Counted from the stretch's first letter, positions 15,909-25,909 are shown. The stretch: 64,000 bases of DNA from Saccharibacter sp. EH611 (GCF_009834765.1 NZ_WVHP01000021.1:62001-126000), one strand, 5' to 3'. The notes: generated by a model not told the origin, from the sequence alone. Numbers and translations: made by a program.

Positions 15909-17327
15909 ATGTGTATGGTGGTACCTGTTATCCTGTCTGGCGGTTCTGGAAGTCGGCTTTGGCCCGTGTCACGGAAGGCGTATCCGAAGCAGTTTTGTCC
16001 GATTTTGTCAGAGGAAACCCCCTTTCAGGAAACAGTACAACGTGCGCAACAGATTGGCGTCACGGCGCCACCTATTGTAGTAGCCAATAGGGATCATCGT
16101 TTTATTGCGGCGGAGCAGCTAAGGCAACTCGCTGTTGAAGATGCCAGTATTATATTAGAGCCAGTCGCTCGCAACTCTGCGGCTGCGATGGCAGCAGCAG
16201 CTTTTTGGCAAGCTGATAAAGACCCAGATGCTGTTTTATGGTTTATGCCTGCTGATGCTGCGATTGAAAATTTCGATGCATTGGCGACAGCCCTCTTTCA
16301 AGCCAAGCAAGCAGCCGAGCGTGATTATATCGTAACATTTGGCATGCAGCCTAATCGACCAGAGACAGGTTACGGCTATATAGAGCAAGGTTCTTCTGTA
16401 GAAAATACGGATAATGTTTATCAGATTGCACGGTTTTTAGAAAAACCTGATGCAGAAACTGCAGAGCATTTTCTGAAATACGGGCATTATTTGTGGAATT
16501 CAGGCATGTTCATTGCTCGTGCTCGTGTTTTTCTGGAGGAGCTTTTATTGCTTGCTCCTGATATCTATCATGCGGTTAAAAGCTCTCTATCTTCTAGTGG
16601 CTCAGACCTTGGTTTTGTGCGGCTGGATGAAGAAGCTTTTAGTCGCGCTCCATCAATTTCGGTTGATTATGCTGTTGCAGAAAAAACCACGCGTGCTGCT
16701 GTGGTTCCTGCCTCTTTTGAGTGGATGGATGTGGGAAGTTGGGATGCCGTGTGGGAGCTAACCCATAAAGATGGTGATGGCAATGCAGCGCATGGAAATG
16801 TCTTTCTAGATCACGCCCATAATTGTTACGTGCATTCAGAAGGAGCCGTTACAACGGTTACAGGTGTAGACGATCTTATTATCGTCGTAACACGTGATGC
16901 TGTGATGGTCTCTCATCGAGACCGGGCACAAGATGTTAAAAAAATGGTTGAACGGCTCAAAAAAGAGGGGCGCCCTGAAGCAGAGCAGCATGTGCGCATG
17001 TACCGTCCGTGGGGCTTCTATGAAAGCCTCAATAAAGGAGAGCGCTTTCAAGTTAAGCGCATTCAGGTGAGCCCTGGGGAAAAGCTTTCATTACAGAAAC
17101 ACTTTCATCGTGCTGAGCATTGGGTCGTTGTGGAAGGCACCGCCCTTGTGACACGGGATGATGAAAATGTGCTCGTGCGTGAAAATGAGAGTATTTACTT
17201 GCCATTAGGATGCGTCCATCGCCTTGAAAATCCGGGTCGTATTCCGCTTGTGTTAATCGAGGTTCAATCTGGTTCTTATCTTGGAGAGGATGACATCGTA
17301 CGCTTACAGGATGTGTATCAGCGTTGA
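15909..17327 (+). CDS. manC: Mannose-1-phosphate guanylyltransferase / mannose-6-phosphate isomerase
   Basis: Bifunctional type II enzyme making GDP-mannose for exopolysaccharide or lipopolysaccharide. The N-terminal nucleotidyltransferase has GGSGSRLWPVSRK (about residues 10-22) and the sugar-phosphate motif FLEKP; the C-terminal cupin isomerase has RPWGFYESL, QVSPGEKLSLQKHFHRAEHW and a metal-binding HRLENPG. About 472 residues, normal. The start is unsure: ATG 15909 or 15915 lacks a strong ribosome site, and a TTG at 15882 would add nine residues. It follows the broken GT4 gene and may be the surviving member of a small polysaccharide cluster. Confidence 0.93.
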   Translation: MCMVVPVILSGGSGSRLWPVSRKAYPKQFCPILSEETPFQETVQRAQQIGVTAPPIVVANRDHRFIAAEQLRQLAVEDASIILEPVARNSAAAMAAAAFWQADKDPDAVLWFMPADAAIENFDALATALFQAKQAAERDYIVTFGMQPNRPETGYGYIEQGSSVENTDNVYQIARFLEKPDAETAEHFLKYGHYLWNSGMFIARARVFLEELLLLAPDIYHAVKSSLSSSGSDLGFVRLDEEAFSRAPSISVDYAVAEKTTRAAVVPASFEWMDVGSWDAVWELTHKDGDGNAAHGNVFLDHAHNCYVHSEGAVTTVTGVDDLIIVVTRDAVMVSHRDRAQDVKKMVERLKKEGRPEAEQHVRMYRPWGFYESLNKGERFQVKRIQVSPGEKLSLQKHFHRAEHWVVVEGTALVTRDDENVLVRENESIYLPLGCVHRLENPGRIPLVLIEVQSGSYLGEDDIVRLQDVYQR

Positions 17328-17335
17328 CATTCGCA

Positions 17336-17376
17336 GGACGCTCTCAATTGGCAGTCGTTTGGTTGAGAGCGTTCTT
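17336..17376 (+). terminator. Hairpin terminator after manC
   Basis: GGACGCTCTCAA (17336-17347) pairs with TTGAGAGCGTTC (17363-17374), 12 bp with one G-T pair, 9 bases after the manC stop. Only a short T-rich stretch follows, so it is a plausible but not ideal intrinsic terminator. Confidence 0.6.
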
Positions 17377-17467
17377 ACTGTGTAATTATTAAAGACTATA
17401 TATCGGAAAATAAGATGTAATTTTTAAAGAGTATCTATTGATATAAAAATCGTTTATATTGTCTTCT

Positions 17468-18994
17468 ATGGACCTTGATTTCAATGAATTTGCATTCTCT
17501 TTAAGAGGATTGCTCGATACTGATCCCTCAGAAGCCATTAAACAAGCTCAGTGTATCAATATTTCTGAGGATAATCGTCTTTCTGTACAGCTTAAAGTGC
17601 TAAAAGGTAGCATCTTAGTAGATGGAGGAAAAATAACACGTCAGACAGAGGTCATTCAAGAAGGCCTTACGTTATTTTACGAAGTATATATGCAATGTCC
17701 CACCGGGAATAATGCTTATAATTTGGGGAATGGCATAAGCGCTACCGTTGGCTTTCCTCCTCACAATGATCAATGGTTAGATCATCAAGAACAGACGAGA
17801 GAAGACCGTGCTAAGGCTCGGCAATATTTTTGGGAGGCCGTAAAAAAAGACGATATTGATAATGAATTAAAAACGCAAATATTAACAAATATGGGCAATG
17901 AATTAAGTGCTAGCTATCGTTACGGAGAAGCTCATGATGCATGGTTTTTTGCATTGAAGACTGATCCTCGAAATGGGGTTGCCGCATATTGTGCGGCACA
18001 AAGTTTATTATGGCTTCATTTTCATGGATGTAGTTCGGATGCTACTTTTGAGCAAATTGCTAGACTGGCTCAGATTATACGCATCAATCATGATCAGGTT
18101 GTGTCCTATACTGGAGCTCAGGCGGCCGAAAAGATTTTAGATTTCGCACAGAAATGGCCCGAACCTCCAACGCAAACAGCTTGTAAAGATCCATTTATTC
18201 GGTGGATTAAGGATGAACGTCTGGCTTTAGCACCGACGTTGGAGGTTACTGACAATAATTTAGAAGAGTTAGATTGGCTTACGCTTCCTGCTATGAGATA
18301 TCCTCTGTCACGATTTGAGGGTACGCCGCCTATATTTAGTATGTTTAATGTATTAAAAAGTGACTTCATTTTAGCACGTGATCTTACATGGCGTGCTTTT
18401 GATCGGCATCATTGGTCTGTTGTAGAAGGGTTTGCGGATACGTTCGATGGCGCTATGTACGGGCCTGATGTTTCCGCCTTTATATTAGCGCACCGCGCTG
18501 TATTGGACTTGTTAGATAAAGTAGCAGTAGTCGCTAATCATTATTTCGATTTAGGAGAAGTTGCGGGTAAAGTGTCTTTCGGAACATTATGGCGTGCCGC
18601 TCCTGATAAGATAACAAAGAAAAGGCCCTTGAGAAAAAAGGTTGAGAACATAATTCGTTCGGGAGTGCGTGCTCTTTATGGCTTAATTGAGCTTTCAGGA
18701 GACTATACTCGTAATGTGGGCATATTAAATTCTCATAAAAAGATACGCAATGCTGCTACACATCGGTTTATTATATTGCATGATTATTTATTCGATTCTC
18801 ATGAGCATCATAATGAAATCGATAGACACCTCTATGAGCCATTTTTACAGGAAGCTTTACAAGCGTTACGTATTTCGCGTTCTGCTATACAATTACTTGT
18901 ATTGGCAATAGCCCAGAACGAGCAGACCCGGCGTGAGACGAGCGACGAAATTTTGTTAGAACAGCAATTGCCAAACTATAAGAGAGATTTTTAG
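17468..18994 (+). CDS. TPR-like protein with C-terminal LA2681-type HEPN domain
   Basis: A 508-residue soluble protein. The N-terminal half is helical and TPR-like (about 1-225). The C-terminal half resembles the LA2681 HEPN family, including FIRWIKDERLALAP, LPAM and PPIFSMFNVLKSDFILAR. The HEPN ribonuclease signature Rx4H is at R427-H432 (RNAATH). HEPN proteins are often metal-independent RNases used in defence or toxin systems; that activity here is inference. ATG 17468 lacks a good ribosome site; TTG 17459 is an alternative. The gene is visibly AT-rich and ends about 55 bases from tRNA-Arg, both suggesting acquisition by transfer. No antitoxin partner is visible. Confidence 0.7.
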   Translation: MDLDFNEFAFSLRGLLDTDPSEAIKQAQCINISEDNRLSVQLKVLKGSILVDGGKITRQTEVIQEGLTLFYEVYMQCPTGNNAYNLGNGISATVGFPPHNDQWLDHQEQTREDRAKARQYFWEAVKKDDIDNELKTQILTNMGNELSASYRYGEAHDAWFFALKTDPRNGVAAYCAAQSLLWLHFHGCSSDATFEQIARLAQIIRINHDQVVSYTGAQAAEKILDFAQKWPEPPTQTACKDPFIRWIKDERLALAPTLEVTDNNLEELDWLTLPAMRYPLSRFEGTPPIFSMFNVLKSDFILARDLTWRAFDRHHWSVVEGFADTFDGAMYGPDVSAFILAHRAVLDLLDKVAVVANHYFDLGEVAGKVSFGTLWRAAPDKITKKRPLRKKVENIIRSGVRALYGLIELSGDYTRNVGILNSHKKIRNAATHRFIILHDYLFDSHEHHNEIDRHLYEPFLQEALQALRISRSAIQLLVLAIAQNEQTRRETSDEILLEQQLPNYKRDF

Positions 18995-19050
18995 CTTTTG
19001 ATAAGTTTAGACTATAATTCTACGTAAGTAGGTAAAAGCGAAAAGGGGGA

Positions 19051-19127
<77 letters not shown>

Positions 19128-19263
19128 ATGGGCGTCCTTTTATCGTGTTGGAGGAGATTTGGCCAGCCCTTCTGTGAGAAAAACTGCTGCTGTTATGAAT
19201 AAGTACCTTGAGAAAATGTTATACTCTTATAAAGCGCAGGCAATACGTATGGGAGTGTAAACG

Positions 19264-20760
19264 GTGAGCATAGAATTCATTTTATTAATTGTCATTATTA
19301 TTCTTCTCATCGTGAATGTGTTTCTTTCGTTGCGCAAAACAACACCATCACCGCTTGATACACGATATTTGGCTTCTATCGAACAGCTTCCCGCTGCTTT
19401 GCGTGAAGAGGGGCGTTTTGCGCGGGAGGATGTGCGCAGCGTTTTGCAGGATCAGTATCACAAAACACAGACATCTTTTGGAGAATTGGGAAAATTTCAA
19501 GCTGAGCAGCTTTCTGCCATGCGACGGGAGGCGATGGAAGGGCGAAGGCATTTAGAAGAGGCTTTACAGCGTCATGTGGAAAGCTTTTCCAGTGCGCAGA
19601 CATCGCGTCTGAAAGAGATGAATGAGGCGGTGCAAGGGCTATCTGATCGCTTGCTCGCAGGGCAAGAGAAGGGCTTTGATGATGTGCGTTTTTCTCTGAA
19701 GGAAGTCACCGACAAGGTGAGCTCGCTGATTGAGGTGAACGCGACGGCGCAGGAGAAGCTCCGTGAGACCGTGTCAGGGGCGTTGACTAACTTGCAGCGT
19801 GATAATGCGGAAAAACTTGAGCGGATGCGCGCGACGGTGGAAGAAAAACTGCAGGGCACTCTCGAAAAGCGCCTCGGTGAATCCTTTCGGCTGGTGAGTG
19901 ACCGCCTCGAGCAGGTTCATCAAGGGCTAGGTGAAATGCAGTCGATCGCAACGGGGGTGGGAGACCTCAAACGTGTTCTGAGTAACGTAAAGTCGCGCGG
20001 TGGCTGGGGAGAAGTGCAGCTTGGGATGTTGCTTGAGGATATGCTGACGGCTGAGCAATATCAAAGTAATGTGCATATTCCTCCAACCAGCACAGAGGTT
20101 GTGGAATACGCCGTTAGATTACCGGGGAAAGAGCATGATGATCAGCCTGTTTGGCTCCCGATAGACGCAAAGTTCCCTTACGAAGATTATGATCGTCTCC
20201 TTAACGCGCAAGAGAGTGGCGATGTTGAGGCAACAGAACGTGAAGGCAAAGCATTAGAACGCGTGGTGAAGGCTCAAGCGAAAAAAATTTGCGAGCATTA
20301 TGTGCATCCGCCTTATTCGACTGATTTCGCTATTATGTATCTCCCAACAGAAGGGCTTTTTGCGGAGGTTATTCGCAGACCTGGTCTGATCCGTCAGCTA
20401 CAAAAAGACCACCGTGTGATTGTGCAAGGGCCAACGACGTTGTCAGCTTTATTGAGCAGCCTGCAAATTGGGTTCCGCACCCTCGCGATCGAAAAGCGTT
20501 CAAGCGAAGTGTGGCATGTGCTGGGTGCGGCGAAGGCTGAGTTTGGGAAATACGGACAGGTCTGGGAAAAGCTGGGCAAGCAGCTTGATACCGCACGACG
20601 CACGGTGGAAGAAGCCGGGCGGAGAACGCGCGCTGTTGAACGCAACTTGAAGCGGGTGGAAACGCTGGAACAGCCAGAGGAAAGCTCAAACCATGGAGGG
20701 CTTCCATATGATCTAGGGCACTCCTTTGATGCGTCGGAGGATGAAGAGCGCTTATTATAA
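19264..20760 (+). CDS. rmuC: DNA recombination protein RmuC
   Basis: Membrane-anchored protein of the RmuC family, which limits DNA inversions at short inverted repeats. Residues about 3-23 form a single N-terminal membrane helix, a long coiled coil follows (about 50-220), and then comes the conserved nuclease-like core with GGWGEVQLGMLLEDML, LPIDAKFPYEDY and IMYLPTEGLFAEV. The start is GTG 19264 with GGGAG at 19251-19255. At 498 residues it is typical. It is monocistronic, just downstream of tRNA-Arg. Confidence 0.94.
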   Translation: MSIEFILLIVIIILLIVNVFLSLRKTTPSPLDTRYLASIEQLPAALREEGRFAREDVRSVLQDQYHKTQTSFGELGKFQAEQLSAMRREAMEGRRHLEEALQRHVESFSSAQTSRLKEMNEAVQGLSDRLLAGQEKGFDDVRFSLKEVTDKVSSLIEVNATAQEKLRETVSGALTNLQRDNAEKLERMRATVEEKLQGTLEKRLGESFRLVSDRLEQVHQGLGEMQSIATGVGDLKRVLSNVKSRGGWGEVQLGMLLEDMLTAEQYQSNVHIPPTSTEVVEYAVRLPGKEHDDQPVWLPIDAKFPYEDYDRLLNAQESGDVEATEREGKALERVVKAQAKKICEHYVHPPYSTDFAIMYLPTEGLFAEVIRRPGLIRQLQKDHRVIVQGPTTLSALLSSLQIGFRTLAIEKRSSEVWHVLGAAKAEFGKYGQVWEKLGKQLDTARRTVEEAGRRTRAVERNLKRVETLEQPEESSNHGGLPYDLGHSFDASEDEERLL

Positions 20761-20767
20761 GAGAACG

Positions 20768-21784
20768 TCACTGGCTTTCGTAGAGCCAACGCCATTGCGT
20801 GGCGGCGAAGTCTCCACCAGAGGGGAGAAACGCTTCAGGGTTGTTGATCCATGCGAGAATATCGTCACTCACGCCTCGTTTGTCACGCGTAAGGAGATGG
20901 TGCGCGCCATCAATGGAGTCAAAGCGCGCTGTTGCGGGGAGGCGCTGGAGCAAGGCGCGTGTGGAAAAGGGGGGGACGAACTGGTCATTACTGCCGTAAA
21001 TCAGCAGCACGGGGGTTCGTACAAAGGGAGCGTCCTGAAGGGCCTGCGTCATGAGGTGGGTTAGACCATCAAGCGCCCGAACAGTGGTGCCATGTTGGGT
21101 GAGGGGATCAAAAAACATCCGGCGCAGAGCGGCGAGATTGTCGGTCGCAATGCGGCGATGGCCGGGGATGTGGGCTCCTGTGAGGCGTTCATTGGGGGTG
21201 AGAAGTGCCCAACCATCGAGGATCGCTTGCAAAGGTTGGCCAATATCGACCGTGGCCGGGGCGAGCAAGATGGTTCTGACGGAAAAGGGCGTGCTGGGTT
21301 GGGCTGCTAGCAGCAAGGCTGTTGCCCCGCCCATACTTTCTCCCATGAGATAGAGAGGGGTATGGGGCCAATGTTGTTGCACCCAAGCGAGTTCTTCTGT
21401 TGCATCAGCACGCATACGTGCGGTGCTGCTCCACTGATGAGGGACAGTGGCTTGGCCAAAACCGCGCGCATCAGGCGCGATGATAAGGATATTCTGGGTG
21501 TTAAAGGTTGGTGCCATGCTCTCCCACGCGTCTCGACTGTCACCAAATCCATGAAAGGCCAGAATAACTGCGCGTGGTTTTTGAAGTGCAGGCGAAGGGT
21601 AAAAGCGTAGAGGAATAGAGGCCCCATCGCTCATCGTTAGGTGGGTGTCTGCGGGGATGAGCGCAGCCTCTTGGGCCGTATGGCGGAAATGCGATGGGGG
21701 TGGTACGTGTGCGCAGCTGGCCGCGGCGCAGAGGGGGAAGAAGCGCAAAAAATGACGAAGTGAAGAAAGGCGTTTTGAAACCAT
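20768..21784 (-). CDS. Alpha/beta hydrolase, monoacylglycerol lipase-like, probable lipoprotein
   Basis: Serine hydrolase of the lysophospholipase/monoglyceride lipase group. The oxyanion region is AFHGFGDSRDAW, the nucleophile Ser lies in GESMGG, the acid in LLIYGSNDQFVPP and the catalytic His in DGAHHLL. From ATG 21784 the protein opens with KR-rich residues and a hydrophobic stretch ending AASC, a plausible lipobox, so it may be membrane-anchored outside the cytoplasm. ATG 21802 and an ATG at 21868, which would overlap polA, are alternatives; none has a strong ribosome site. Substrate is not known. Confidence 0.83.
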   Translation of the reverse strand: MVSKRLSSLRHFLRFFPLCAAASCAHVPPPSHFRHTAQEAALIPADTHLTMSDGASIPLRFYPSPALQKPRAVILAFHGFGDSRDAWESMAPTFNTQNILIIAPDARGFGQATVPHQWSSTARMRADATEELAWVQQHWPHTPLYLMGESMGGATALLLAAQPSTPFSVRTILLAPATVDIGQPLQAILDGWALLTPNERLTGAHIPGHRRIATDNLAALRRMFFDPLTQHGTTVRALDGLTHLMTQALQDAPFVRTPVLLIYGSNDQFVPPFSTRALLQRLPATARFDSIDGAHHLLTRDKRGVSDDILAWINNPEAFLPSGGDFAATQWRWLYESQ

Positions 21785-21852
21785 TAGGAAGTCGCTTATC
21801 ATGGCAGCATTATTGATGAGTATAGGCTGAGAAAGCCGAATGGGGGAAGTGC

Positions 21853-24609
21853 GTGGCGTCAGAGACAAAGCATCTGGTCTTAGTGGATGGGTCTGGATTT
21901 ATTTTTAGAGCATTCTACGCCATCCCTGCGATGAGCAGTCCCGACGGGGTGCCTGTTAATGCGGTGTACGGCTTTACCAACATGCTCTCGCGCTTGCTAA
22001 AAGACCATGAAGGCCAGCCGATTGCTGTTATTTTTGACGCGGCGCGTAAGACGTTTCGTAACGATATTTACCCCGACTATAAGGCACATCGTCCACCGCC
22101 ACCGGAAGATCTGCGTCCGCAATTTGATCTGATCCGTAAAGCAACCGAAGCGTTCGGCGTTCCGGCTATAGAGCTGCCGGGATGGGAGGCGGACGACCTT
22201 CTGGCGACCTATGCGCGGTTGACGGTGGAGCAAGGGGGAACCTGCACGATCATCTCATCTGACAAGGATTTGATGCAGCTTGTGCGCCCCGGTGTTATGC
22301 TTAAAGACCCGCTGAAGCAGAAACCCATTGGGGAAGCCGAGGTTGAGAAGAAGTTTGGCGTCTCACCGGCTCAAGTGGTGGATGTGCAAGCGTTGATGGG
22401 CGACGCGACGGACAACGTGCCCGGCGTGCCGGGGATTGGCCCCAAAGGCGCGGCACAGCTGGTGCAGGAGTATGGCAGTTTAGAAGCGATTTTAGACGCT
22501 GCACCGTCGATGAAGAAGTCCAAACGCCGTGAAAATTTGATTGAACATGCGGATTTAGCGCGGATTTCCAAGCAGCTTGTATTGTTGGCTGACCAAGTGG
22601 CGGTGCCGCGCCCTGTTGAAGAGCTTCACGTGCAGCCAACGGAAGGGGAAACCCTGCGTCACTGGCTTGAGAGCATGGGCTTTGGCTCTATTTTGCAGCG
22701 GATGGGCTTTACTCGTAAGGTGCGCCACCCTGCTGCGCAACCATCAGCGGAGGTCGCAGAGGAAGAAGCCTCTCCTGAACCGCAGGCGGCGTTTGGGCCG
22801 TATGAAACGGTCATGACGGCTGAAGCCTTGGAGAGCTGGATTGCGGCGGCTCGTAAAGCGGGGGCGGTGGCGGTTGATACCGAGACAACGGGGCTCAATG
22901 CGCGTACAGCGGAGCTTGTAGGCATCTCTTTAGCCACAGAAGCGGGGAAGGCATGCTACATTCCCCTCCGTCATGAAGGCACGTTGGAAGCTCCTGTTGG
23001 TCAACAGCTTGATGTAAAGGCTGTGTTAGATACGCTGGCCCCCTTAATGAAGGATGAGAGCGTTCTCAAAATCTTTCAGAATGCAAAATATGATCTCACC
23101 ATCTTCCGTCAAGCGGGGCTGCGTGAGATTACCCCAGTCGATGACACGATGTTACTTTCCTACGTTCAGTCCGCTGGGGCGCATGGGCAAGGGATGGATG
23201 AGCTTTCCCGACGTCATCTTGGGCATACGCCGATCACCTATGACGAGGTGACCGGGAAAGGGCGTAACCGTATTGCCTTTACGCATGTTCCCCTTGAGCG
23301 CGCGACGGCTTATGCGGCGGAAGATGCCGATGTGACGTTGCGTCTCTGGAAGGTTCTGCGCGCTTCATTGCCGCATCAACAGGCTGTGGCGCTGTATGAG
23401 GAGATGGAACGCCCGCTTATGACTGTCCTTGCGGACATGGAAGAGGTGGGCATTGGCGTGGATGCGGATGAATTGCGCCGTCTGTCAGATGATTTTGCAC
23501 AGCGTATGCGCGCTATGGAAAGTGCGATTTATGATCGCGCAGGGCGAGAGTTTAATATTGGCTCGCCCAAGCAGTTGGGTGAAATCTTGTTTGACGAGAT
23601 GGGCCTTCCCGGCGGGAAGCGCACCAAAACAGGTGCATGGGGCACGGATTCCAGCGTGCTGGATGGGTTGGCTGAGAAGGGCCATGATCTGCCCACGCGT
23701 ATTCTCAACTGGCGTCAGTTGGCCAAGCTGAAATCAACCTATGCCGATGCGTTGGTGAAGTTGATGGACCCGAAGACGCACCGCATCCATACAACCTTCC
23801 AAATGGCGGTGACGACGACGGGGCGTTTGTCGTCCAATGAACCGAACTTGCAGAATATTCCGATCCGCACAGAGGAAGGCGCGCGTATTCGTCAGGCGTT
23901 TAAAGCGCCGAAGGGGCGGAAGATCGTTTCTGCCGACTATAGCCAAATTGAACTACGTCTCTTAGCGCATGTGGCCCAGATTGAGCCGCTCTTGGAGGCG
24001 TTTCGTTTAGGGCAAGATATTCATGCACGCACCGCGTCTGAAGTGTTTGGCGTGCCGCTGGAAGGGATGGACGCGCTTACGCGCCGCCGGGCGAAGGCGA
24101 TCAATTTCGGTATTATTTACGGTATTTCCGCCTATGGATTGGCGCGTCAGTTACAAGTGCCGCAGGCGGAGGCGAAACGTTATATTGAGGCCTATTTTGA
24201 GCGTTATCCGGGTATTTTAGCCTATATGGAAGGCGTGAAAGAAGAAGCACGAGACCAAGGCTATGTGCTGACGCCGTTTGGGCGCCGTTGTTATGTGCCT
24301 GAAATTAAGGCAAAGCAGGCAGCCCGTCGTTCTTATGCCGAGCGTCAAGCGATTAATGCTCCGCTTCAAGGAGGGGCTGCGGATATCATCAAGAAAGCGA
24401 TGGTGCGTCTTGCACAGGTCTTACCACAGAGTGGTCTTCAGGCCCGTATGATGCTGCAAGTACATGATGAGCTTCTTTTTGACGTTGCTGATGAAGACGC
24501 AGAAAAGCTTGCCGCCCTTGTGCGGCAGGAAATGGAACAGGCTGCCACGCTGGATGTGGCATTGTCGGTTGAAACAGGAATAGGACAAAGCTGGTCAGAT
24601 GCGCACTAA
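21853..24609 (+). CDS. polA: DNA polymerase I
   Basis: Repair and Okazaki-fragment polymerase of 918 residues. Domains in order: 5'-3' flap exonuclease (1 to about 300), proofreading 3'-5' exonuclease (about 310-510) that keeps VDTETTGL, FQNAKYDLTIF and YAAEDADVTLRL and so looks active, and polymerase (about 530-918) with motif A DYSQIELRLLAH, motif B RRRAKAINFGIIYG and motif C VHDELLFD. The start is GTG 21853 with GGGGGAAG at 21842-21849. The stop overlaps the next gene by 11 bases. Confidence 0.97.
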   Translation: MASETKHLVLVDGSGFIFRAFYAIPAMSSPDGVPVNAVYGFTNMLSRLLKDHEGQPIAVIFDAARKTFRNDIYPDYKAHRPPPPEDLRPQFDLIRKATEAFGVPAIELPGWEADDLLATYARLTVEQGGTCTIISSDKDLMQLVRPGVMLKDPLKQKPIGEAEVEKKFGVSPAQVVDVQALMGDATDNVPGVPGIGPKGAAQLVQEYGSLEAILDAAPSMKKSKRRENLIEHADLARISKQLVLLADQVAVPRPVEELHVQPTEGETLRHWLESMGFGSILQRMGFTRKVRHPAAQPSAEVAEEEASPEPQAAFGPYETVMTAEALESWIAAARKAGAVAVDTETTGLNARTAELVGISLATEAGKACYIPLRHEGTLEAPVGQQLDVKAVLDTLAPLMKDESVLKIFQNAKYDLTIFRQAGLREITPVDDTMLLSYVQSAGAHGQGMDELSRRHLGHTPITYDEVTGKGRNRIAFTHVPLERATAYAAEDADVTLRLWKVLRASLPHQQAVALYEEMERPLMTVLADMEEVGIGVDADELRRLSDDFAQRMRAMESAIYDRAGREFNIGSPKQLGEILFDEMGLPGGKRTKTGAWGTDSSVLDGLAEKGHDLPTRILNWRQLAKLKSTYADALVKLMDPKTHRIHTTFQMAVTTTGRLSSNEPNLQNIPIRTEEGARIRQAFKAPKGRKIVSADYSQIELRLLAHVAQIEPLLEAFRLGQDIHARTASEVFGVPLEGMDALTRRRAKAINFGIIYGISAYGLARQLQVPQAEAKRYIEAYFERYPGILAYMEGVKEEARDQGYVLTPFGRRCYVPEIKAKQAARRSYAERQAINAPLQGGAADIIKKAMVRLAQVLPQSGLQARMMLQVHDELLFDVADEDAEKLAALVRQEMEQAATLDVALSVETGIGQSWSDAH

Positions 24610-25231
24610 AAACAAACAACCTCTTTCACCAGAGCGGCTGCGGCTTCGACGTTTTGGCGTTGTGGTGGCAGCGTGCTTTGTGTTGGGCAGTCTGTTGGGC
24701 TATGGCGGCTTCTATTGGGCCTCTCATGCAGGGCGTGGTGCTTTGGTGAGCTCAGAGGGAAACCCCGTTGGTGGGAATTTCCGCGTCGCTTCAATGGGTG
24801 GGTCTATTGTGACAGAAGGGGAGTTCCGTGGCTCTTGGCTGATTGTCTGGTTTGTTGATCCACGCTGCCCTGCTCAACGCTGTATGCCAGCGCTGAAGCG
24901 CCTCGATAGCGTGGCGGTCCGTCTGCATCAGGAAGGTCATTCTGTGTCACCTCTGGTGGTATCGCTGGATGCAACGGCCCCCAATACGGATGATCTGCAA
25001 GATTATGTGATGAACAATGCGCCTCATACCGTGCCGGCTTATGCAAGTCAGAGCATGATTGAAGCGATGACGGATCTGTATCATGCGCCTTTGACGAAAG
25101 AAGATGGCTATTATATCCCAGCTCCTTCTTTTGTTGTGATGAACCCTCAGGGCCGCTACGCTGCAAGCGTGCCGACGGCCCTGGATGAAGAAAGCCTGAT
25201 GCGGCGCCTTCATGCTGTGATTACCCCATAA
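24599..25231 (+). CDS. Sco1/SenC-like membrane thioredoxin-fold protein with altered metal site
   Basis: A 210-residue protein anchored by one N-terminal membrane helix (about 18-40) with a periplasmic thioredoxin-like domain of the Sco/PrrC type, normally a copper chaperone for cytochrome oxidase. Here the usual CxxxC is DPRCPAQRC (Cx4C), and the conserved copper-ligand His before the final strands is absent (YYIPAPSFVVMNPQGRY). So the fold is kept, but classical copper binding looks lost. It may be a thiol-redox protein instead. The ATG overlaps the polA stop, so the two are probably co-transcribed. Family assignment is moderately sure. Confidence 0.72.
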   Translation: MRTKNKQPLSPERLRLRRFGVVVAACFVLGSLLGYGGFYWASHAGRGALVSSEGNPVGGNFRVASMGGSIVTEGEFRGSWLIVWFVDPRCPAQRCMPALKRLDSVAVRLHQEGHSVSPLVVSLDATAPNTDDLQDYVMNNAPHTVPAYASQSMIEAMTDLYHAPLTKEDGYYIPAPSFVVMNPQGRYAASVPTALDEESLMRRLHAVITP

Positions 25232-25243
25232 GAAAGACGGTTT

Positions 25244-25909
25244 ATGCCCCGCTTCCCTGTTTTGCTCCTTGATTATGACGGCACGTTGGCCGAAACACGT
25301 CCTGCTATTTTAAAGAGTTTGAGTGAGGCCTTTGCCGATCAAGGGCTAACGCCGCCATCACCTGAAAAATTGGGGCGCCAGCTTGGGCGTGGTGGAACAC
25401 TGAAAGAGTTTTATCAGGCGATGGTTTCAGGGAGCACGGCAGAAGAGGGGCTGGCTTTTGCCGCTGCTTATCGCAAGCATTATATCCAAGCGGACTTGGA
25501 AGAAACTCATCTGTATGATGGTGTTCACGAGGTCTTAGCTGAACTGGTCAAACGTGGTCATCAGCTTGTCGTGTTGAGCAACAAACATGCTCCAACGCTT
25601 GGTCCAAGCTTGGAACGTTTTGACCTCAAGAAATATCTGACAGCCTTTATGGGGGCAGAGGATGATAAGCCACGCAAACCCCAAAAAGAGGTGCTGACGG
25701 AGCGTGTGCGTCCGTTGTTCCCTCATACGCCGATCTCGGATTTTCTGATGGTTGGCGATACAACGGCTGACCTTGGGTTTTCCCATAATACAGGGATCGC
25801 CTCGTGCTGGGCCAGCTACGGCCATAGCACAGAAGAGGCGATCACGAGCCGTTGGACGCCGGATTATCGCATTGACCGGCTGTCCGAGCTTCTAGACGTT
25901 CTTGCCTAG
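25244..25909 (+). CDS. HAD-superfamily phosphatase, phosphoglycolate phosphatase-like
   Basis: Cytoplasmic Mg-dependent phosphatase of HAD subfamily IA. Motif I is LLDYDGTL with the nucleophile Asp, motif II is VVLSNK, and motif IV is FLMVGDTTADLGF. A helical cap lies between about residues 15 and 85. At 221 residues it matches Gph/PpaX-type enzymes that remove phosphoglycolate or pyrophosphate; the substrate is not determined. It starts 13 bases after the Sco-like gene and shares its CTAG stop region with the convergent glycosyltransferase remnant. Confidence 0.85.
   Translation: MPRFPVLLLDYDGTLAETRPAILKSLSEAFADQGLTPPSPEKLGRQLGRGGTLKEFYQAMVSGSTAEEGLAFAAAYRKHYIQADLEETHLYDGVHEVLAELVKRGHQLVVLSNKHAPTLGPSLERFDLKKYLTAFMGAEDDKPRKPQKEVLTERVRPLFPHTPISDFLMVGDTTADLGFSHNTGIASCWASYGHSTEEAITSRWTPDYRIDRLSELLDVLA

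Noticed and set aside
17468-18994. HEPN gene as the toxin of a two-gene toxin-antitoxin system
   Set aside because: No small partner gene (MNT or other) lies on either side; the gene is flanked by the manC terminator and tRNA-Arg.
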